From: Nocardioides sp. zg-1308
Lineage (GTDB): Bacteria > Actinomycetota > Actinomycetes > Propionibacteriales > Nocardioidaceae
Direction: 5' to 3'
Length of the DNA stretch: 64,000 bases
NCBI RefSeq assembly: GCF_013155375.1
Contig: NZ_JABJQY010000002.1
Coordinates: 1,674,001-1,738,000, forward strand
Below, piece after piece: positions 25,125-34,098 of this stretch. The stretch's first letter is position 1, and each line of letters begins with the position of its first letter. The translations under genes and the position numbers were made by a program. A model generated the notes under the pieces. It saw only the letters and a list, made by a program, of their open reading frames with translations. It was not told where the DNA came from and did not search any database.

Positions 25125-26407
25125 GCGTCCTCGTGGTGGGGATCTCCCACAAGTCCGCGCCGGTGGAGCTGCTGGAGCGGCTCGCCCTCGACGGCGACGG
25201 CACGACCAAGCTGATCGCCGACGTGATGGGCGGCGAGCACGTCACCGAGGCGACCGCGATCGTCACCTGCAACCGGCTCGAGGTCTACGCCGAGGTCGAC
25301 CGCTTCCACGGCTCCGTCGAGGCCCTGTCCGGCCTCCTCGTCGAGCGGGCCGGCCAGCCCACCGAGGCCCTCCTGCCGCACCTCTACGTCCACTACGACG
25401 AAGGCGCGGTCTCCCACCTCTTCCAGGTCGCCGCCGGCCTCGACTCGATGGTCGTCGGCGAGGGCCAGATCCTGGGCCAGACGCGCGACGCCCTGCGCGT
25501 CGGCCAGGAGCACGGCACCGTCGGCCCGGCGCTCAACACGCTCTTCCAGCAGGCCCTGCGCGTCGGCAAGCGCGCCCACGCCGAGACCGACATCGACCGC
25601 GCGGCCCCGTCGCTGGTCAGCGCCGCGCTCGAGCGCAGCGCCGTGGCCGTCGCCGGTGCGCGCGTCGTCGTGATCGGTGCCGGCGCGATGGCGTCCCTCG
25701 CCGTCGCCCACCTCGCGCGGGGCGGCGCCGGCACCATCACGGTGCTCAACCGCACCTCCGCCAACGCCGACCGCCTCGCCGACGAGTACGGCGCCACGTC
25801 GCTGCCGCTGTCCGCGCTGGGCGCCCAGCTGGCCGAGGCCGACCTCGTCGTCTCCTGCACCGGGGCGCCCGAGCCGCTGGTGCGCCTCTCCGACGTGGTC
25901 ACCGCCCGCGGCAGCAGCGACCGGCCGCTGACCGTCATCGACCTCGCGCTGCCCCACGACGTCGACCCCGCCCTCGGCGAGCTGCCGGGCGTCGAGCTGA
26001 TCAACCTCGCCGGCCTCGCCGACGAGCTGCGCGGTCTCGAGGCCACTGCCGGTGTCGACGACGTACGCACCATCGTCGGGCAGGAGATCGCCGCCTTCCT
26101 CGCCGTCCGGCGGCAGGCGAGCGTCACGCCCACCGTGGTCGCGCTGCGCTCGATGGCGACCACGGTGGTCGACGCCGAGATGGAGCGCCTCGCCGCCCGC
26201 CTGCCCGAGATCGACGACGCCACCCGCGCCGAGGTGCTGCAGACCGTGCGCCGGGTCGCCGACAAGCTCCTCCACGAGCCGACCGTGCGGGTCAAGGAGC
26301 TCGCGGACGCCGAGCCGGCCGTCTCCTACACCGCCGCGCTGGCCGAGCTGTTCCGCCTCGACCCGCAGGCCGTGGACCGGATGACGCGGGCGGAGGGCAA
26401 GCCATGA
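25121..26407 (+). CDS. hemA: glutamyl-tRNA reductase
   Basis: The 428-residue enzyme makes glutamate-1-semialdehyde from Glu-tRNA in the C5 route to haem. Key features are GISHKSAPVELLERLA at the start, the catalytic-cysteine block TCNRLEVY (Cys near residue 48), GLDSMVVGEGQILGQ with the tRNA/substrate site, the NADPH loop VVIGAGAMASLAV and the C-terminal dimerisation helices. It overlaps rex and hemC by 4 bp each. Confidence 0.95.
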   Translation: MSVLVVGISHKSAPVELLERLALDGDGTTKLIADVMGGEHVTEATAIVTCNRLEVYAEVDRFHGSVEALSGLLVERAGQPTEALLPHLYVHYDEGAVSHLFQVAAGLDSMVVGEGQILGQTRDALRVGQEHGTVGPALNTLFQQALRVGKRAHAETDIDRAAPSLVSAALERSAVAVAGARVVVIGAGAMASLAVAHLARGGAGTITVLNRTSANADRLADEYGATSLPLSALGAQLAEADLVVSCTGAPEPLVRLSDVVTARGSSDRPLTVIDLALPHDVDPALGELPGVELINLAGLADELRGLEATAGVDDVRTIVGQEIAAFLAVRRQASVTPTVVALRSMATTVVDAEMERLAARLPEIDDATRAEVLQTVRRVADKLLHEPTVRVKELADAEPAVSYTAALAELFRLDPQAVDRMTRAEGKP

Positions 26408-27360
26408 CGGCCGCGACCCCCGCCGTGCTGCGCCTCGGCACCCGCGCCTCGGCGCTGGCCACCACCCAGTCCGGCCTCGTGGCAGACATGATCCGCGAGC
26501 GCCTCGGCCGCGAGGTCGAGCTCGTCGAGGTCTCGACCGAGGGCGACCGCAGTGCGGCCCCGCTGGCCACGATGGGCGGGACCGGTGTCTTCGTCAGCGC
26601 GCTGCGCGACGCCCTGCTCGCCGGGCGGGTCGACGTCGCCGTCCACTCGCTCAAGGACCTGCCCACCACCCCGGCAGAGGGCATCGCCCTGGCCGCGGTG
26701 CCGCTGCGCGAGGACCCCCGCGACGTCGTCGTGGCCCGCGACGGGCTCACCCTGGGCGAGCTGCCGGTCGGCAGCACCCTGGGCACCGGCTCGCCGCGCC
26801 GGGTGAGCCAGCTCGCCGCCCTCGGCCTCGGCCTGGACCTCCACGGCATCCGCGGCAACGTCGACACCCGCATCCGCAAGGTCCGCGAGGGCGAGGTCGA
26901 CGCGGTCGTCCTGGCCCGTGCCGGGCTGGCCCGGCTGGGTCGGCTCGACGAGGTCACCGAGGTGCTCGACCCGCTGCAGATGCTGCCGGCGCCCGGCCAG
27001 GGCGCGCTCGCCGTCGAGTGCCGCTCCGACGACACCGACCTGGTCGCCGCGCTGTCGCACCTCGAGGACCCCGCCACCCGCGCCGCCGTCACGGCCGAGC
27101 GCGCCGTCCTGTCCGCCCTCGAGGCCGGCTGCTCGGCCCCGCTGGGTGCGCTGGCCGAGGTGGTCGAGGGCGAGGACGGCGAGGAGCTGTGGCTGCGTGC
27201 CGTGGCCCTGTCGGAGGACGGCGGGCTGTCGGTGCGGATGAGCGCGACCGGCCCGGTCGCGGACGCCGCCCACCTCGGAACACGCCTCGCGAGCGAGATG
27301 CTCGCCGAGGGAGCAGCAGACCTGATGGAAGCACCACCAGTGAGGAACCAGCACGCATGA
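26404..27360 (+). CDS. hemC: porphobilinogen deaminase (hydroxymethylbilane synthase)
   Basis: The 318-residue enzyme polymerises four porphobilinogens. RLGTRASALATTQS at the N-terminus, VHSLKDLPT (about residue 80), GTGSPRRVSQL, IRGNVDTRIRKV, LPAPGQGALAVECR and the dipyrromethane-anchor cysteine in LEAGCSAPLGA (about residue 243) are all present. It starts inside the hemA stop and overlaps hemD by 4 bp. Confidence 0.95.
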   Translation: MTAATPAVLRLGTRASALATTQSGLVADMIRERLGREVELVEVSTEGDRSAAPLATMGGTGVFVSALRDALLAGRVDVAVHSLKDLPTTPAEGIALAAVPLREDPRDVVVARDGLTLGELPVGSTLGTGSPRRVSQLAALGLGLDLHGIRGNVDTRIRKVREGEVDAVVLARAGLARLGRLDEVTEVLDPLQMLPAPGQGALAVECRSDDTDLVAALSHLEDPATRAAVTAERAVLSALEAGCSAPLGALAEVVEGEDGEELWLRAVALSEDGGLSVRMSATGPVADAAHLGTRLASEMLAEGAADLMEAPPVRNQHA

Positions 27361-29000
27361 CGCGAGTACAGACCCCGCAGGCCACCACCCCCGCCCAGGG
27401 CTGGGTGTCGTTCGTCGGCAGCGGACCCGGTGACCCGGGCCTGCTGACGGTGCGTGCCGTGGAGCTCATCGAGGCGGCCGAGGTCGTCGTGACCGAGGCC
27501 CCCGAGCACGTGGACCTGGTCCGGTCGCTCCTCGGCCTCGCCGAGGGCCCCGACGGGTCCTGGGACGGACCGGAGATCGTGGACGGCGGCTTCGGCGAGG
27601 ACGGCCAGCCGCTGACCCACGCGGCCCGCGCCAAGGTCGTCGTACGCCACGGCAAGAAGCAGCGCGTGGTCCGGCTGATGACCGGCGACCCGTTCCTCTA
27701 CGCCTCCGGCCCCGAGGAGGCGCAGGCCTGCGTCAAGGCCGGCGTCGGCTTCGAGGTCGTCCCCGGCGTCTCGTCGGTGAGCGCGGTCCCGGCCTACGCC
27801 GGCATCCCGCTGACCACCAAGCGGCACCGCGAGATGGCCGTCGTCACCTGCGGCGAGAAGGTCGACTGGAGCGCCTACGCCGACGACCGCACCCTCGTCC
27901 TGCTCTCCGGCGTCGGCAGCATCGGCGAGACCTCCGCGGCCCTCATCGAGGCGGGCCGCTCGCCCGAGACTCCCGTCGCGATGACCCGCGTCGGCACCAC
28001 GACCGAGCAGCAGACCCTCATCTCCACGCTCGCCGACATCGCCGCCGACGCCCGCGCGGCGCGCATCTCGCCGCCGGCGATCACCGTCATCGGCGACGTC
28101 GTCGACCTGCGGCAGACGCTGTCGTGGTTCGAGACCAAGCCGCTCTTCGGCTGGCGCGTGCTGGTGCCCCGCACGAAGGAGCAGGCCGGCTCGCTCTCGC
28201 GCCGCCTGCGCGACTACGGCGCCGTGCCCGAGGAGGTCCCCACCATCTCGGTCGAGCCGCCGCGCAACCCGCTGCAGATGGACAAGGCCGTGCGCGGCCT
28301 CGTCGAGGGCCGCTACGAGTGGATCGCCTTCACCTCGGTCAACGCGGTGAAGGCCGTGCGCGAGAAGTTCGAGGACTACGGCCTCGACGCCCGCGCGTTC
28401 TCCGGGCTCAAGATCGCCGCGGTCGGCGACAAGACCGCCCAGGCCATCGCCGACTGGGGCCTCCGCGCCGACCTCGTGCCGTCCGGTGAGCAGTCCGCCG
28501 CCGGCCTGCTCGAGGACTGGCCGCCCTACGACGAGGTGCTCGACCCGATCAACCGGGTCTTCCTCCCGCGCGCCGACATCGCCACGGAGAACCTCGTCGC
28601 CGGCCTGGTCGACCTCGGCTGGGAGTGCGACGACGTCACGGCCTACCGGACCGTGCGCGCCACCCCGCCGCCGGCGCCGGTGCGCGACGCGATCAAGACC
28701 GGCAAGTTCGACGCCGTCGTCTTCACCTCGTCCTCGACGGTGCGCAACCTGGTCGGCATCGCCGGCAAGCCGCACCCGTCGACGATCATCGCCGTGATCG
28801 GTCCCGCGACGGCCAAGACCGCCGAGGAGCACGGCCTCCGGGTCGACGTCCTCGCGCCCACGCCCGACGTGGAGGTCCTGGTGGACGCGCTGGCCGACTT
28901 CGGCGCCACGCGTCGCCTCGCGATGCTGGAGGGCGGCGAGCCCGTCACCCGCCCCAGCGAGCGCACCGCCTCCGGGCGCCGCAAGGCCCGCGCCAAGTAG
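27357..29000 (+). CDS. hemD: fused uroporphyrinogen-III C-methyltransferase / uroporphyrinogen-III synthase
   Basis: The 547-residue protein is a fusion. Residues about 15-255 are a tetrapyrrole methylase (WVSFVGSGPGDPGLLTVRA, then LMTGDPFLYASGPEEA and VVPGVSSVSAVPAYAGIPLT), which makes precorrin-2. Residues about 265-530 are HemD-like (WRVLVPRTKEQAGSLSRRL, WIAFTSVNAVKAV, VFLPRADIATENLV, VVFTSSSTVRNL), which closes the macrocycle as uro'gen III. The fusion is normal in actinobacteria and links haem to sirohaem/cobalamin supply. A basic RTASGRRKARAK tail ends it. Confidence 0.92.
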   Translation: MTRVQTPQATTPAQGWVSFVGSGPGDPGLLTVRAVELIEAAEVVVTEAPEHVDLVRSLLGLAEGPDGSWDGPEIVDGGFGEDGQPLTHAARAKVVVRHGKKQRVVRLMTGDPFLYASGPEEAQACVKAGVGFEVVPGVSSVSAVPAYAGIPLTTKRHREMAVVTCGEKVDWSAYADDRTLVLLSGVGSIGETSAALIEAGRSPETPVAMTRVGTTTEQQTLISTLADIAADARAARISPPAITVIGDVVDLRQTLSWFETKPLFGWRVLVPRTKEQAGSLSRRLRDYGAVPEEVPTISVEPPRNPLQMDKAVRGLVEGRYEWIAFTSVNAVKAVREKFEDYGLDARAFSGLKIAAVGDKTAQAIADWGLRADLVPSGEQSAAGLLEDWPPYDEVLDPINRVFLPRADIATENLVAGLVDLGWECDDVTAYRTVRATPPPAPVRDAIKTGKFDAVVFTSSSTVRNLVGIAGKPHPSTIIAVIGPATAKTAEEHGLRVDVLAPTPDVEVLVDALADFGATRRLAMLEGGEPVTRPSERTASGRRKARAK

Positions 29001-29027
29001 CCACCAGCGGTGGGGAAGGATGGACCC

Positions 29028-30023
29028 GTGACCGAGGACAGCCAGCTCGAGGTTCCGACCATCCGACCCCGCCGGCTCCGGCGCACCCCGGCGCTGCGGC
29101 GCATGGTCGCCGAGACCCACGTGGTGCCCAGCTCGCTGGTGCTGCCGGTCTTCGTGCGCGAGGGCATCGACGAGCCCCGCCCGATCTCCACCATGCCGGG
29201 CGTCGTCCAGCACTCGCGCGACTCGCTCAAGCGGGCGGCCGCCGAGGCGGCCGAGCTCGGCCTCGGCGGCGTGATGCTCTTCGGCATCCCCGAGCACAAG
29301 GACGCCACCGGCTCCGGCGGCATCGACCCCGCGGGCGTGCTCAACCTCGCCATCACCGACGTCGTCGCCGAGGTGGGCGACCAGCTCACCGTGATGTCGG
29401 ACCTGTGCCTCGACGAGTTCACCGACCACGGGCACTGCGGCCTGCTCACCAGCGACGGTGAGGTCGACAACGACCGGACGCTCGCGGCGTACGCCGAGAT
29501 GGCGCTCGCCCAGGCGGCCGCGGGCGTCGACATGGTCGGTCCCAGCGGGATGATGGACGGCCAGGTCGCCGTGGTGCGGCAGGCGCTCGACGGCGCCGGG
29601 CACAGCCACGTCTCCGTGCTGGCCTACTCCGCCAAGTACGCCTCTGCCTTCTTCGGCCCGTTCCGCGAGGCCGTCGACTCCTCGCTCGTCGGCGACCGCC
29701 GGACCTACCAGCAGGACCCCGCCAACGCCGTCGAGGGCGTGCGCGAGGTGCTGCTCGACGTGGAGCAGGGCGCCGACATCGTGATGGTCAAGCCGGCCCT
29801 GTCCTACCTCGACGTCGTCCGCCGGGTGCGCGACGCCGTCGACGTCCCGGTCGCGGCCTACAACATCTCCGGCGAGTACGCCATGGTCGAGGCCGCCGCC
29901 GCCAACGGCTGGATCGACCGCGAGGCCGCCATCCTGGAGACCCTCACCTCGATCCGCCGCGCCGGCGCCGACGTGGTGCTGACCTACTGGGCCTCGGAGG
30001 CCGCACGGCTGTTCGCCCGCTGA
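29028..30023 (+). CDS. hemB: delta-aminolevulinic acid dehydratase (porphobilinogen synthase)
   Basis: The 331-residue TIM-barrel enzyme condenses two ALA molecules. The Schiff-base lysines lie in [16 protein letters not shown] and [13 protein letters not shown]. The metal-site stretch reads [14 protein letters not shown], with Asp in place of the middle Cys of classical zinc enzymes, a mixed Cys/Asp ligand set. GGGGAAGGA stands 7 nt before the GTG. It is 27 bp after hemD and ends the hem operon; a palindrome at 30039-30056 follows. Confidence 0.93.
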   Translation: MTEDSQLEVPTIRPRRLRRTPALRRMVAETHVVPSSLVLPVFVREGIDEPRPISTMPGVVQHSRDSLKRAAAEAAELGLGGVMLFGIPEHKDATGSGGIDPAGVLNLAITDVVAEVGDQLTVMSDLCLDEFTDHGHCGLLTSDGEVDNDRTLAAYAEMALAQAAAGVDMVGPSGMMDGQVAVVRQALDGAGHSHVSVLAYSAKYASAFFGPFREAVDSSLVGDRRTYQQDPANAVEGVREVLLDVEQGADIVMVKPALSYLDVVRRVRDAVDVPVAAYNISGEYAMVEAAAANGWIDREAAILETLTSIRRAGADVVLTYWASEAARLFAR

Positions 30024-30038
30024 GGCCTGGGGCGACAT

Positions 30039-30056
30039 CCCGGACACGTGTCCGGG
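30039..30056. terminator. palindromic hairpin between hemB and the convergent transglycosylase gene
   Basis: CCCGGACACGTGTCCGGG is a perfect 18-bp palindrome 15 bp after the hemB stop and 8 bp before the stop of the convergent gene. It would fold as a GC-rich stem on either strand, so it probably terminates both transcripts. No T-run is present. The CACGTG core could also be a protein site. Confidence 0.6.
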
Positions 30057-30064
30057 GCGCCCGC

Positions 30065-31336
30065 CTAGGGGTTCATCAGGTTGTTGATGCAGGCATTGAG
30101 CTGGTTGAGGTTGATCGCCAGGATCCCCGAGGCGAGGCACTGCGCCTGGGCCTGCGCCCAGGTGAGCGTCTGCGTCAGCGTCGGGACCGGGACGGTCGGC
30201 AGCGGGGGCAGCGTGGACGGCACCGCCGTCGGCTGGGACGTGGGGGTCTGGGTCGGCACGGCCGTCGGGTCGTCGGTCGGCGACTGGGTCGGGCTCTGGG
30301 TCGGGTTCTGCGTCGGGCTCGGCGTCGGGTTCTGCGTCGGGTCCTGGGTGGGGTCCTGCGTGGGCGTCTGCGTGGGGGTCGGCGTCGTCGTCTGCGTCGT
30401 CGTCGGGCTGGGGCCCTTGGTCGGCGACGGGTTCTTCGTCGGCCGGTCCTCGTCGCGGTCGTCCTTGGTGCCGGCCGATCCCTTGCCGCCGCGGTTCCCG
30501 TCGCCGCCGCCGTCGGTCCCGCCAGTGGCGGCGGTCGTCCCCGGCACCATGACCCCGCTGGGCAGGGTGGAGGTCGGCACGGCGCTGAAGTCGCCGTCGA
30601 GGTAGGCCTGCATGATGGACAGGACCAGGTCGACGTAGTCGTTGGAGTGGTTGTAGCGGTAGACCGAGGCCCGCTGGCCCTGCTCCGTCGACAGGTCGTC
30701 CTCGCCGGAGCAGAGGTAGACGGCGGTCGACAGCGCGGCGTCGTCGACGTCCTGCGGGGCGCGGCGGCCGTCGCTGTCGCCGTCGACGCCCACCACCGAC
30801 CAGGTGGACGGGATGAACTGCATGGGGCCGACCGCGCGGTCCCAGCGGGTGTCGGCGTCGTACTGCCCGCCGTCGGTGTCGACGATCGCCTGGGTGTCGT
30901 TGCTGCCGTCGAGGGCGATGCCGACGATGGCGGGCCGGGCCACGCCCGACTCGTCGAGCGAGCTGCCGCCGGAGCGGCCGTGGTCGGACTCGACGCGACC
31001 GATCGCGGCGACGAGCTCCCACGAGAGCCGGCACCCCGGGTCGGCCTTGTTGATCACGCCCTCGGCGCGCTGGTAGGCGGCGAGCGCGACCTGCGGGATG
31101 TCGCCGGCCGAGCCGGGGGTGACCGCGGCGGCACGGGTGACGGCGTCGCCCACGCTGGCGGGCGCCTCGATGACGGCGGCGGGGAGGTTGGTGCCGTCGG
31201 GGAGCGTCCCGGAGCCCTCGGGGTCGGCGCTGGCGGACCCGACGCCCACACCGGCGAGGCTGGCCGTCCACGCGGCCGAGAGCACGGCCAGCGGGATGAT
31301 CGCGGTCGCTCGGCGGATGTGGGCGGAACTCGACAT
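30065..31336 (-). CDS. secreted lytic murein transglycosylase with PTQ-rich tail
   Basis: The 423-residue protein has a signal peptide ([22 protein letters not shown], cut near SASADPE), a lytic transglycosylase domain at about 85-260 with the catalytic Glu in [24 protein letters not shown] and a [17 protein letters not shown] helix, and a long Thr/Pro/Gln/Asp linker ending in a hydrophobic cap rich in Leu and Asn. It cleaves peptidoglycan outside the cell. I take the ATG at 31334-31336 because AGGGGAGAG lies 8-10 nt upstream; an upstream GTG (31345) overlaps that ribosome site. Confidence 0.85.
   Translation of the reverse strand: MSSSAHIRRATAIIPLAVLSAAWTASLAGVGVGSASADPEGSGTLPDGTNLPAAVIEAPASVGDAVTRAAAVTPGSAGDIPQVALAAYQRAEGVINKADPGCRLSWELVAAIGRVESDHGRSGGSSLDESGVARPAIVGIALDGSNDTQAIVDTDGGQYDADTRWDRAVGPMQFIPSTWSVVGVDGDSDGRRAPQDVDDAALSTAVYLCSGEDDLSTEQGQRASVYRYNHSNDYVDLVLSIMQAYLDGDFSAVPTSTLPSGVMVPGTTAATGGTDGGGDGNRGGKGSAGTKDDRDEDRPTKNPSPTKGPSPTTTQTTTPTPTQTPTQDPTQDPTQNPTPSPTQNPTQSPTQSPTDDPTAVPTQTPTSQPTAVPSTLPPLPTVPVPTLTQTLTWAQAQAQCLASGILAINLNQLNACINNLMNP
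30213..30440. repeat. short-period coding repeats for the PTQ/PTQDPTQ linker
   Basis: Degenerate 6- and 12-bp units (GGTCCTG, GGTCGGG, GGGTCTG-like on the plus strand) encode tandem PTQ(D/N/S) tripeptides in the transglycosylase gene. Such tracts can change length by slippage. They span roughly 75 codons. Confidence 0.7.
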
Positions 31337-31437
31337 GTCGGACACTCTCCCCTGGGTCTTCCCGGTCCATCATGCCCCCTCGGGGGCCATCCACACCCCC
31401 CGACGAGGAATCTCCCCACGCACGTTACGCAGCCCCC

Positions 31438-31459
31438 GGCTGTGGGCCAAGGCACAGCC
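31438..31459. promoter_or_regulatory. GGCTGTG-N8-CACAGCC dyad in the hemL/transglycosylase divergent gap
   Basis: A perfect 7-bp inverted repeat with an 8-nt centre lies about 80 bp before hemL and about 100 bp before the divergent transglycosylase gene. It may be an operator for either gene; the binding protein is unknown. Confidence 0.35.
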
Positions 31460-31518
31460 TCCCCCTGCGGGTGAGCACCGGCTGGGGACGGCTTGCCCAC
31501 CTACGCGACAATGGGGGG

Positions 31519-32847
31519 GTGACCACCGCGACCATGTCCACCTCGACCGCGGCCAGCCGGGCGCTGTTCGACCGTGCCCGGGCCGTGACCCCCGGGGGCG
31601 TCAACTCGCCGGTCCGCGCCTTCAACGCCGTCGGCGGGACGCCGCGCTTCATCACCTCGGCGTCCGGCGCGTGGCTCACCGACGCCGACGGCAACGACTA
31701 CGTCGACCTCATCTGCTCGTGGGGCCCGATGCTCCTCGGCCACGCGCACCCGGAGGTCCAGGCCCAGGTCATGGCGGCCGTCGCCCGCGGGACGTCGTAC
31801 GGCACGCCGACGCAGCCCGAGGTCGAGCTGGCGGAGGAGATCGTCGCGCGCACACCGGTCGAGCGGGTCCGGTTCGTGTCGTCGGGCACGGAGGCCACGA
31901 TGTCGGCCATCCGCCTGGCCCGCGGGGCCACCGGCCGCGACCTGGTGGTCAAGTTCGCCGGCTGCTACCACGGTCACGTCGACCCGCTGCTCGCCGAGGC
32001 CGGCTCGGGCGTCGCCACGCTCGCGGTGCCCGGCACCAGCGGCGTGCCCGCCTCCTCGGCCGCCGAGACGCTCGTCCTGCCCTACAACGACCGCGACGCG
32101 GTGCGGGCGGCGTTCGCGGCGCACGGTCCGCGGATCGCCTGCCTGATCACCGAGGCCACCCCCGGCAACATGGGGGTCGTGCCGCCGGAGCCCGGCTTAA
32201 ACGCGTTCCTCGCCGAGACCTGCCGCACGCACGGCGCGCTGTTCATCAGCGACGAGGTGATGACCGGCTTCCGCGCCACCGCGCAGGGCGGCTGGGGCCT
32301 CGACGGCGCCGTCGAGGGCTGGGTCCCGGACCTGATGACGTTCGGCAAGGTGATGGGTGGCGGCTTCCCGGCCGCGGCCTTCGGCGGCCGGAGCGACCTG
32401 ATGGCCCACCTCGCCCCCGAGGGGCCCGTCTACCAGGCCGGCACGCTGTCGGGGAACCCGGTGGCGACCACCGCGGGCCTCGCGACGCTGCGGCTCGCCA
32501 CCCCCGAGGTCTACGCCCACCTCGACGCCACGGCCACGACCATCCGGGACGCCGTCGCCGAGCACCTCGGGGCGGCCGGCGTGCCGCACACCGTGCAGAC
32601 CGCCGGCACGATGTTCTCGGTCTTCTTCACCGGTGGGCCGGTGCGCGACTTCGCCACCGCGAGCCGGACGGACACCCGCGCCTACGCCGCGTTCTTCCAC
32701 TCCATGCTCGACCAGGGCGTCTACCTGCCGCCGTCGGCCTACGAGGCGTGGTTCGTCTCCGCCGCCCACGACGACCGGGCGGTGTCCACCATCATCGATG
32801 CGCTGCCCGCCGCCGCCGCGGCAGCCGCGACCGCGGGAGGCCGCTGA
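31519..32847 (+). CDS. hemL: glutamate-1-semialdehyde 2,1-aminomutase
   Basis: The 442-residue PLP enzyme converts GSA to 5-aminolevulinate, completing the C5 pathway begun by HemA. Hallmarks are [43 protein letters not shown] and the PLP-lysine block [19 protein letters not shown]. The GTG at 31519 fits a leaderless start (GACAAT at 31507-31512, 6 nt before), although the in-frame ATG at 31534 is possible. It is separated from the hem operon by the inverted transglycosylase gene and leads into the phosphatase and cytochrome c genes. Confidence 0.93.
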   Translation: MTTATMSTSTAASRALFDRARAVTPGGVNSPVRAFNAVGGTPRFITSASGAWLTDADGNDYVDLICSWGPMLLGHAHPEVQAQVMAAVARGTSYGTPTQPEVELAEEIVARTPVERVRFVSSGTEATMSAIRLARGATGRDLVVKFAGCYHGHVDPLLAEAGSGVATLAVPGTSGVPASSAAETLVLPYNDRDAVRAAFAAHGPRIACLITEATPGNMGVVPPEPGLNAFLAETCRTHGALFISDEVMTGFRATAQGGWGLDGAVEGWVPDLMTFGKVMGGGFPAAAFGGRSDLMAHLAPEGPVYQAGTLSGNPVATTAGLATLRLATPEVYAHLDATATTIRDAVAEHLGAAGVPHTVQTAGTMFSVFFTGGPVRDFATASRTDTRAYAAFFHSMLDQGVYLPPSAYEAWFVSAAHDDRAVSTIIDALPAAAAAAATAGGR

Positions 32848-32848
32848 C

Positions 32849-33526
32849 ATGGGTGACCGGACGATCGTCCACCTCCTCCGCCACGGCGAGGTGCACAACC
32901 CCGGGGGCGTGCTCTACGGCCGCCTCGACGGCTTCCACCTCTCCGACCTGGGCCGGCAGATGGCGCACCGGATCGCCGAGGCCGTCGGCCACCGCGACAT
33001 CGTGCACATGCGTACGTCCCCGCTCGAGCGGGCCCGCGAGACCGGCGCGCCGCTGGCCGAGGCGCGCGGCCTCACCCCGACGGTCGACCCGCGCGTCATC
33101 GAGTCGAGCAACGAGTTCCAGGGCGTCAACTTCGGCGGCGGCGCGATGACCTTCGTCAAGCAGCCGTGGCTGCTGCGCCACATGTACAACCCGTTCAAGC
33201 CCTCGTGGGGCGAGCCCTACGACGAGATCGCGGGCCGGATGGTCGCCGCCATCCACGACGCGCGCGACGCGGCCCGCGGCCACGAGGCCGTCATCGTGTC
33301 CCACCAGCTGCCCATCTGGACCACGCGGCTGTTCCTCGAGAAGCGCAGCTACCTCCACCACCCCAAGTCGCGCCAGTGCACCCTGTGCTCGCTGACCAGC
33401 GTGGTCTTCGACGGCGACCGCATGGTGCAGGTCCGCTACTCCGAGCCGGCGGGCGACCTGATCCCCGTCGCCGACCGGTCCGCCCCGTTCTCCGCCGGCG
33501 GGGCGCCGCGGGAGGACCGGCCCTGA
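32849..33526 (+). CDS. histidine phosphatase (phosphoglycerate mutase-like) protein
   Basis: The 225-residue protein carries the branch-1 RHG motif HLLRHGEVHNPGGVLYGRLDGFHLS, an acid/base Glu region (VIESSNEFQG) and the second catalytic His in VIVSHQLPIW. Its place between hemL and the thioredoxin-like gene is conserved in mycobacteria (Rv0525). The substrate is unknown and glycolytic mutase activity is unlikely. Its stop codon overlaps the CTG start of resA. Confidence 0.85.
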   Translation: MGDRTIVHLLRHGEVHNPGGVLYGRLDGFHLSDLGRQMAHRIAEAVGHRDIVHMRTSPLERARETGAPLAEARGLTPTVDPRVIESSNEFQGVNFGGGAMTFVKQPWLLRHMYNPFKPSWGEPYDEIAGRMVAAIHDARDAARGHEAVIVSHQLPIWTTRLFLEKRSYLHHPKSRQCTLCSLTSVVFDGDRMVQVRYSEPAGDLIPVADRSAPFSAGGAPREDRP

Positions 33527-34098
33527 AGCTCCTGCGCGCGCTCGTCGCTCCTCTCCTCGCCCTCGCCTGCCTGCTCGTGCTCGCGGGCTGCTCCGGCCTG
33601 TCCGGCACCGGCGACAAGGGCTACATCTCGGGGGAGGGCGTCCCGGTCGAGGTGGCCCGGGAGGACCGCGACGCTCCGGTCGACCTGAGCGGCACCGACC
33701 TCGACGGTCAGGACGTCGACCTGGCGCAGCTGCGCGGCAAGCCGGTCGTGGTCAACGTCTGGTGGTCGGAGTGCCCCCCGTGCCGGGTCGAGCAGCCCGA
33801 CCTCAACGAAGCCGCCGCCGAGCTGGGTGACGACGCCACCTTCGTCGGGCTCAACATCCGCGACTCGTCCGCCGACAAGGCCCTCGCCTTCGTCCGCAAC
33901 TTCGAGGTGCCCTACCCCTCGATCTACTCGCCCGACGGCCAGGCGCTGCTGTCGTTCGCCGGCACGCTCAACCCGCGCTCCATCCCCAGCACCGTCGTGC
34001 TCGACGCCGAGGGCCGCGTGGCCGCCTCGGTGCAGGGCCGCATCCCCACCACGCAGACCCTCCTCTCGCTGGTCGAGGCGGCGGCCGCGGATGGGTGA
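33523..34098 (+). CDS. resA: ResA/TlpA-like thiol-disulfide lipoprotein, apparent CTG start
   Basis: The 191-residue protein begins with a lipoprotein signal, KLLRALVAPLLALACLLVLA then the lipobox LAGC (Cys near residue 23), and has a TlpA-type thioredoxin domain with VVNVWWSECPPCRVEQPD (CPPC near residue 85) and the cis-Pro SIPSTVVLDAEG. No ATG, GTG or TTG would keep the signal peptide. CTG at 33523-33525 has GGAGGA 6 nt upstream, so CTG start is the best reading. It keeps apocytochrome c haem-binding thiols reduced outside the membrane. Confidence 0.85.
   Translation: MKLLRALVAPLLALACLLVLAGCSGLSGTGDKGYISGEGVPVEVAREDRDAPVDLSGTDLDGQDVDLAQLRGKPVVVNVWWSECPPCRVEQPDLNEAAAELGDDATFVGLNIRDSSADKALAFVRNFEVPYPSIYSPDGQALLSFAGTLNPRSIPSTVVLDAEGRVAASVQGRIPTTQTLLSLVEAAAADG

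Noticed and set aside
31336..31345. GTG at 31345 as the start of the transglycosylase gene
   Set aside because: It would overlap the AGGGGAGAG ribosome site, which has normal spacing only for the ATG three codons later.
26292..31394. A 1700-codon open frame on the minus strand across the hem operon
   Set aside because: It is antisense to rex-hem genes with clear family motifs, is full of low-complexity Arg/Gly/Asp runs and arises from the high-GC third-position bias.
31337..31518. c-di-AMP (ydaO-type) riboswitch before the transglycosylase gene
   Set aside because: Actinobacterial wall-hydrolase genes often have one, but I could not find its conserved core on the minus strand here.
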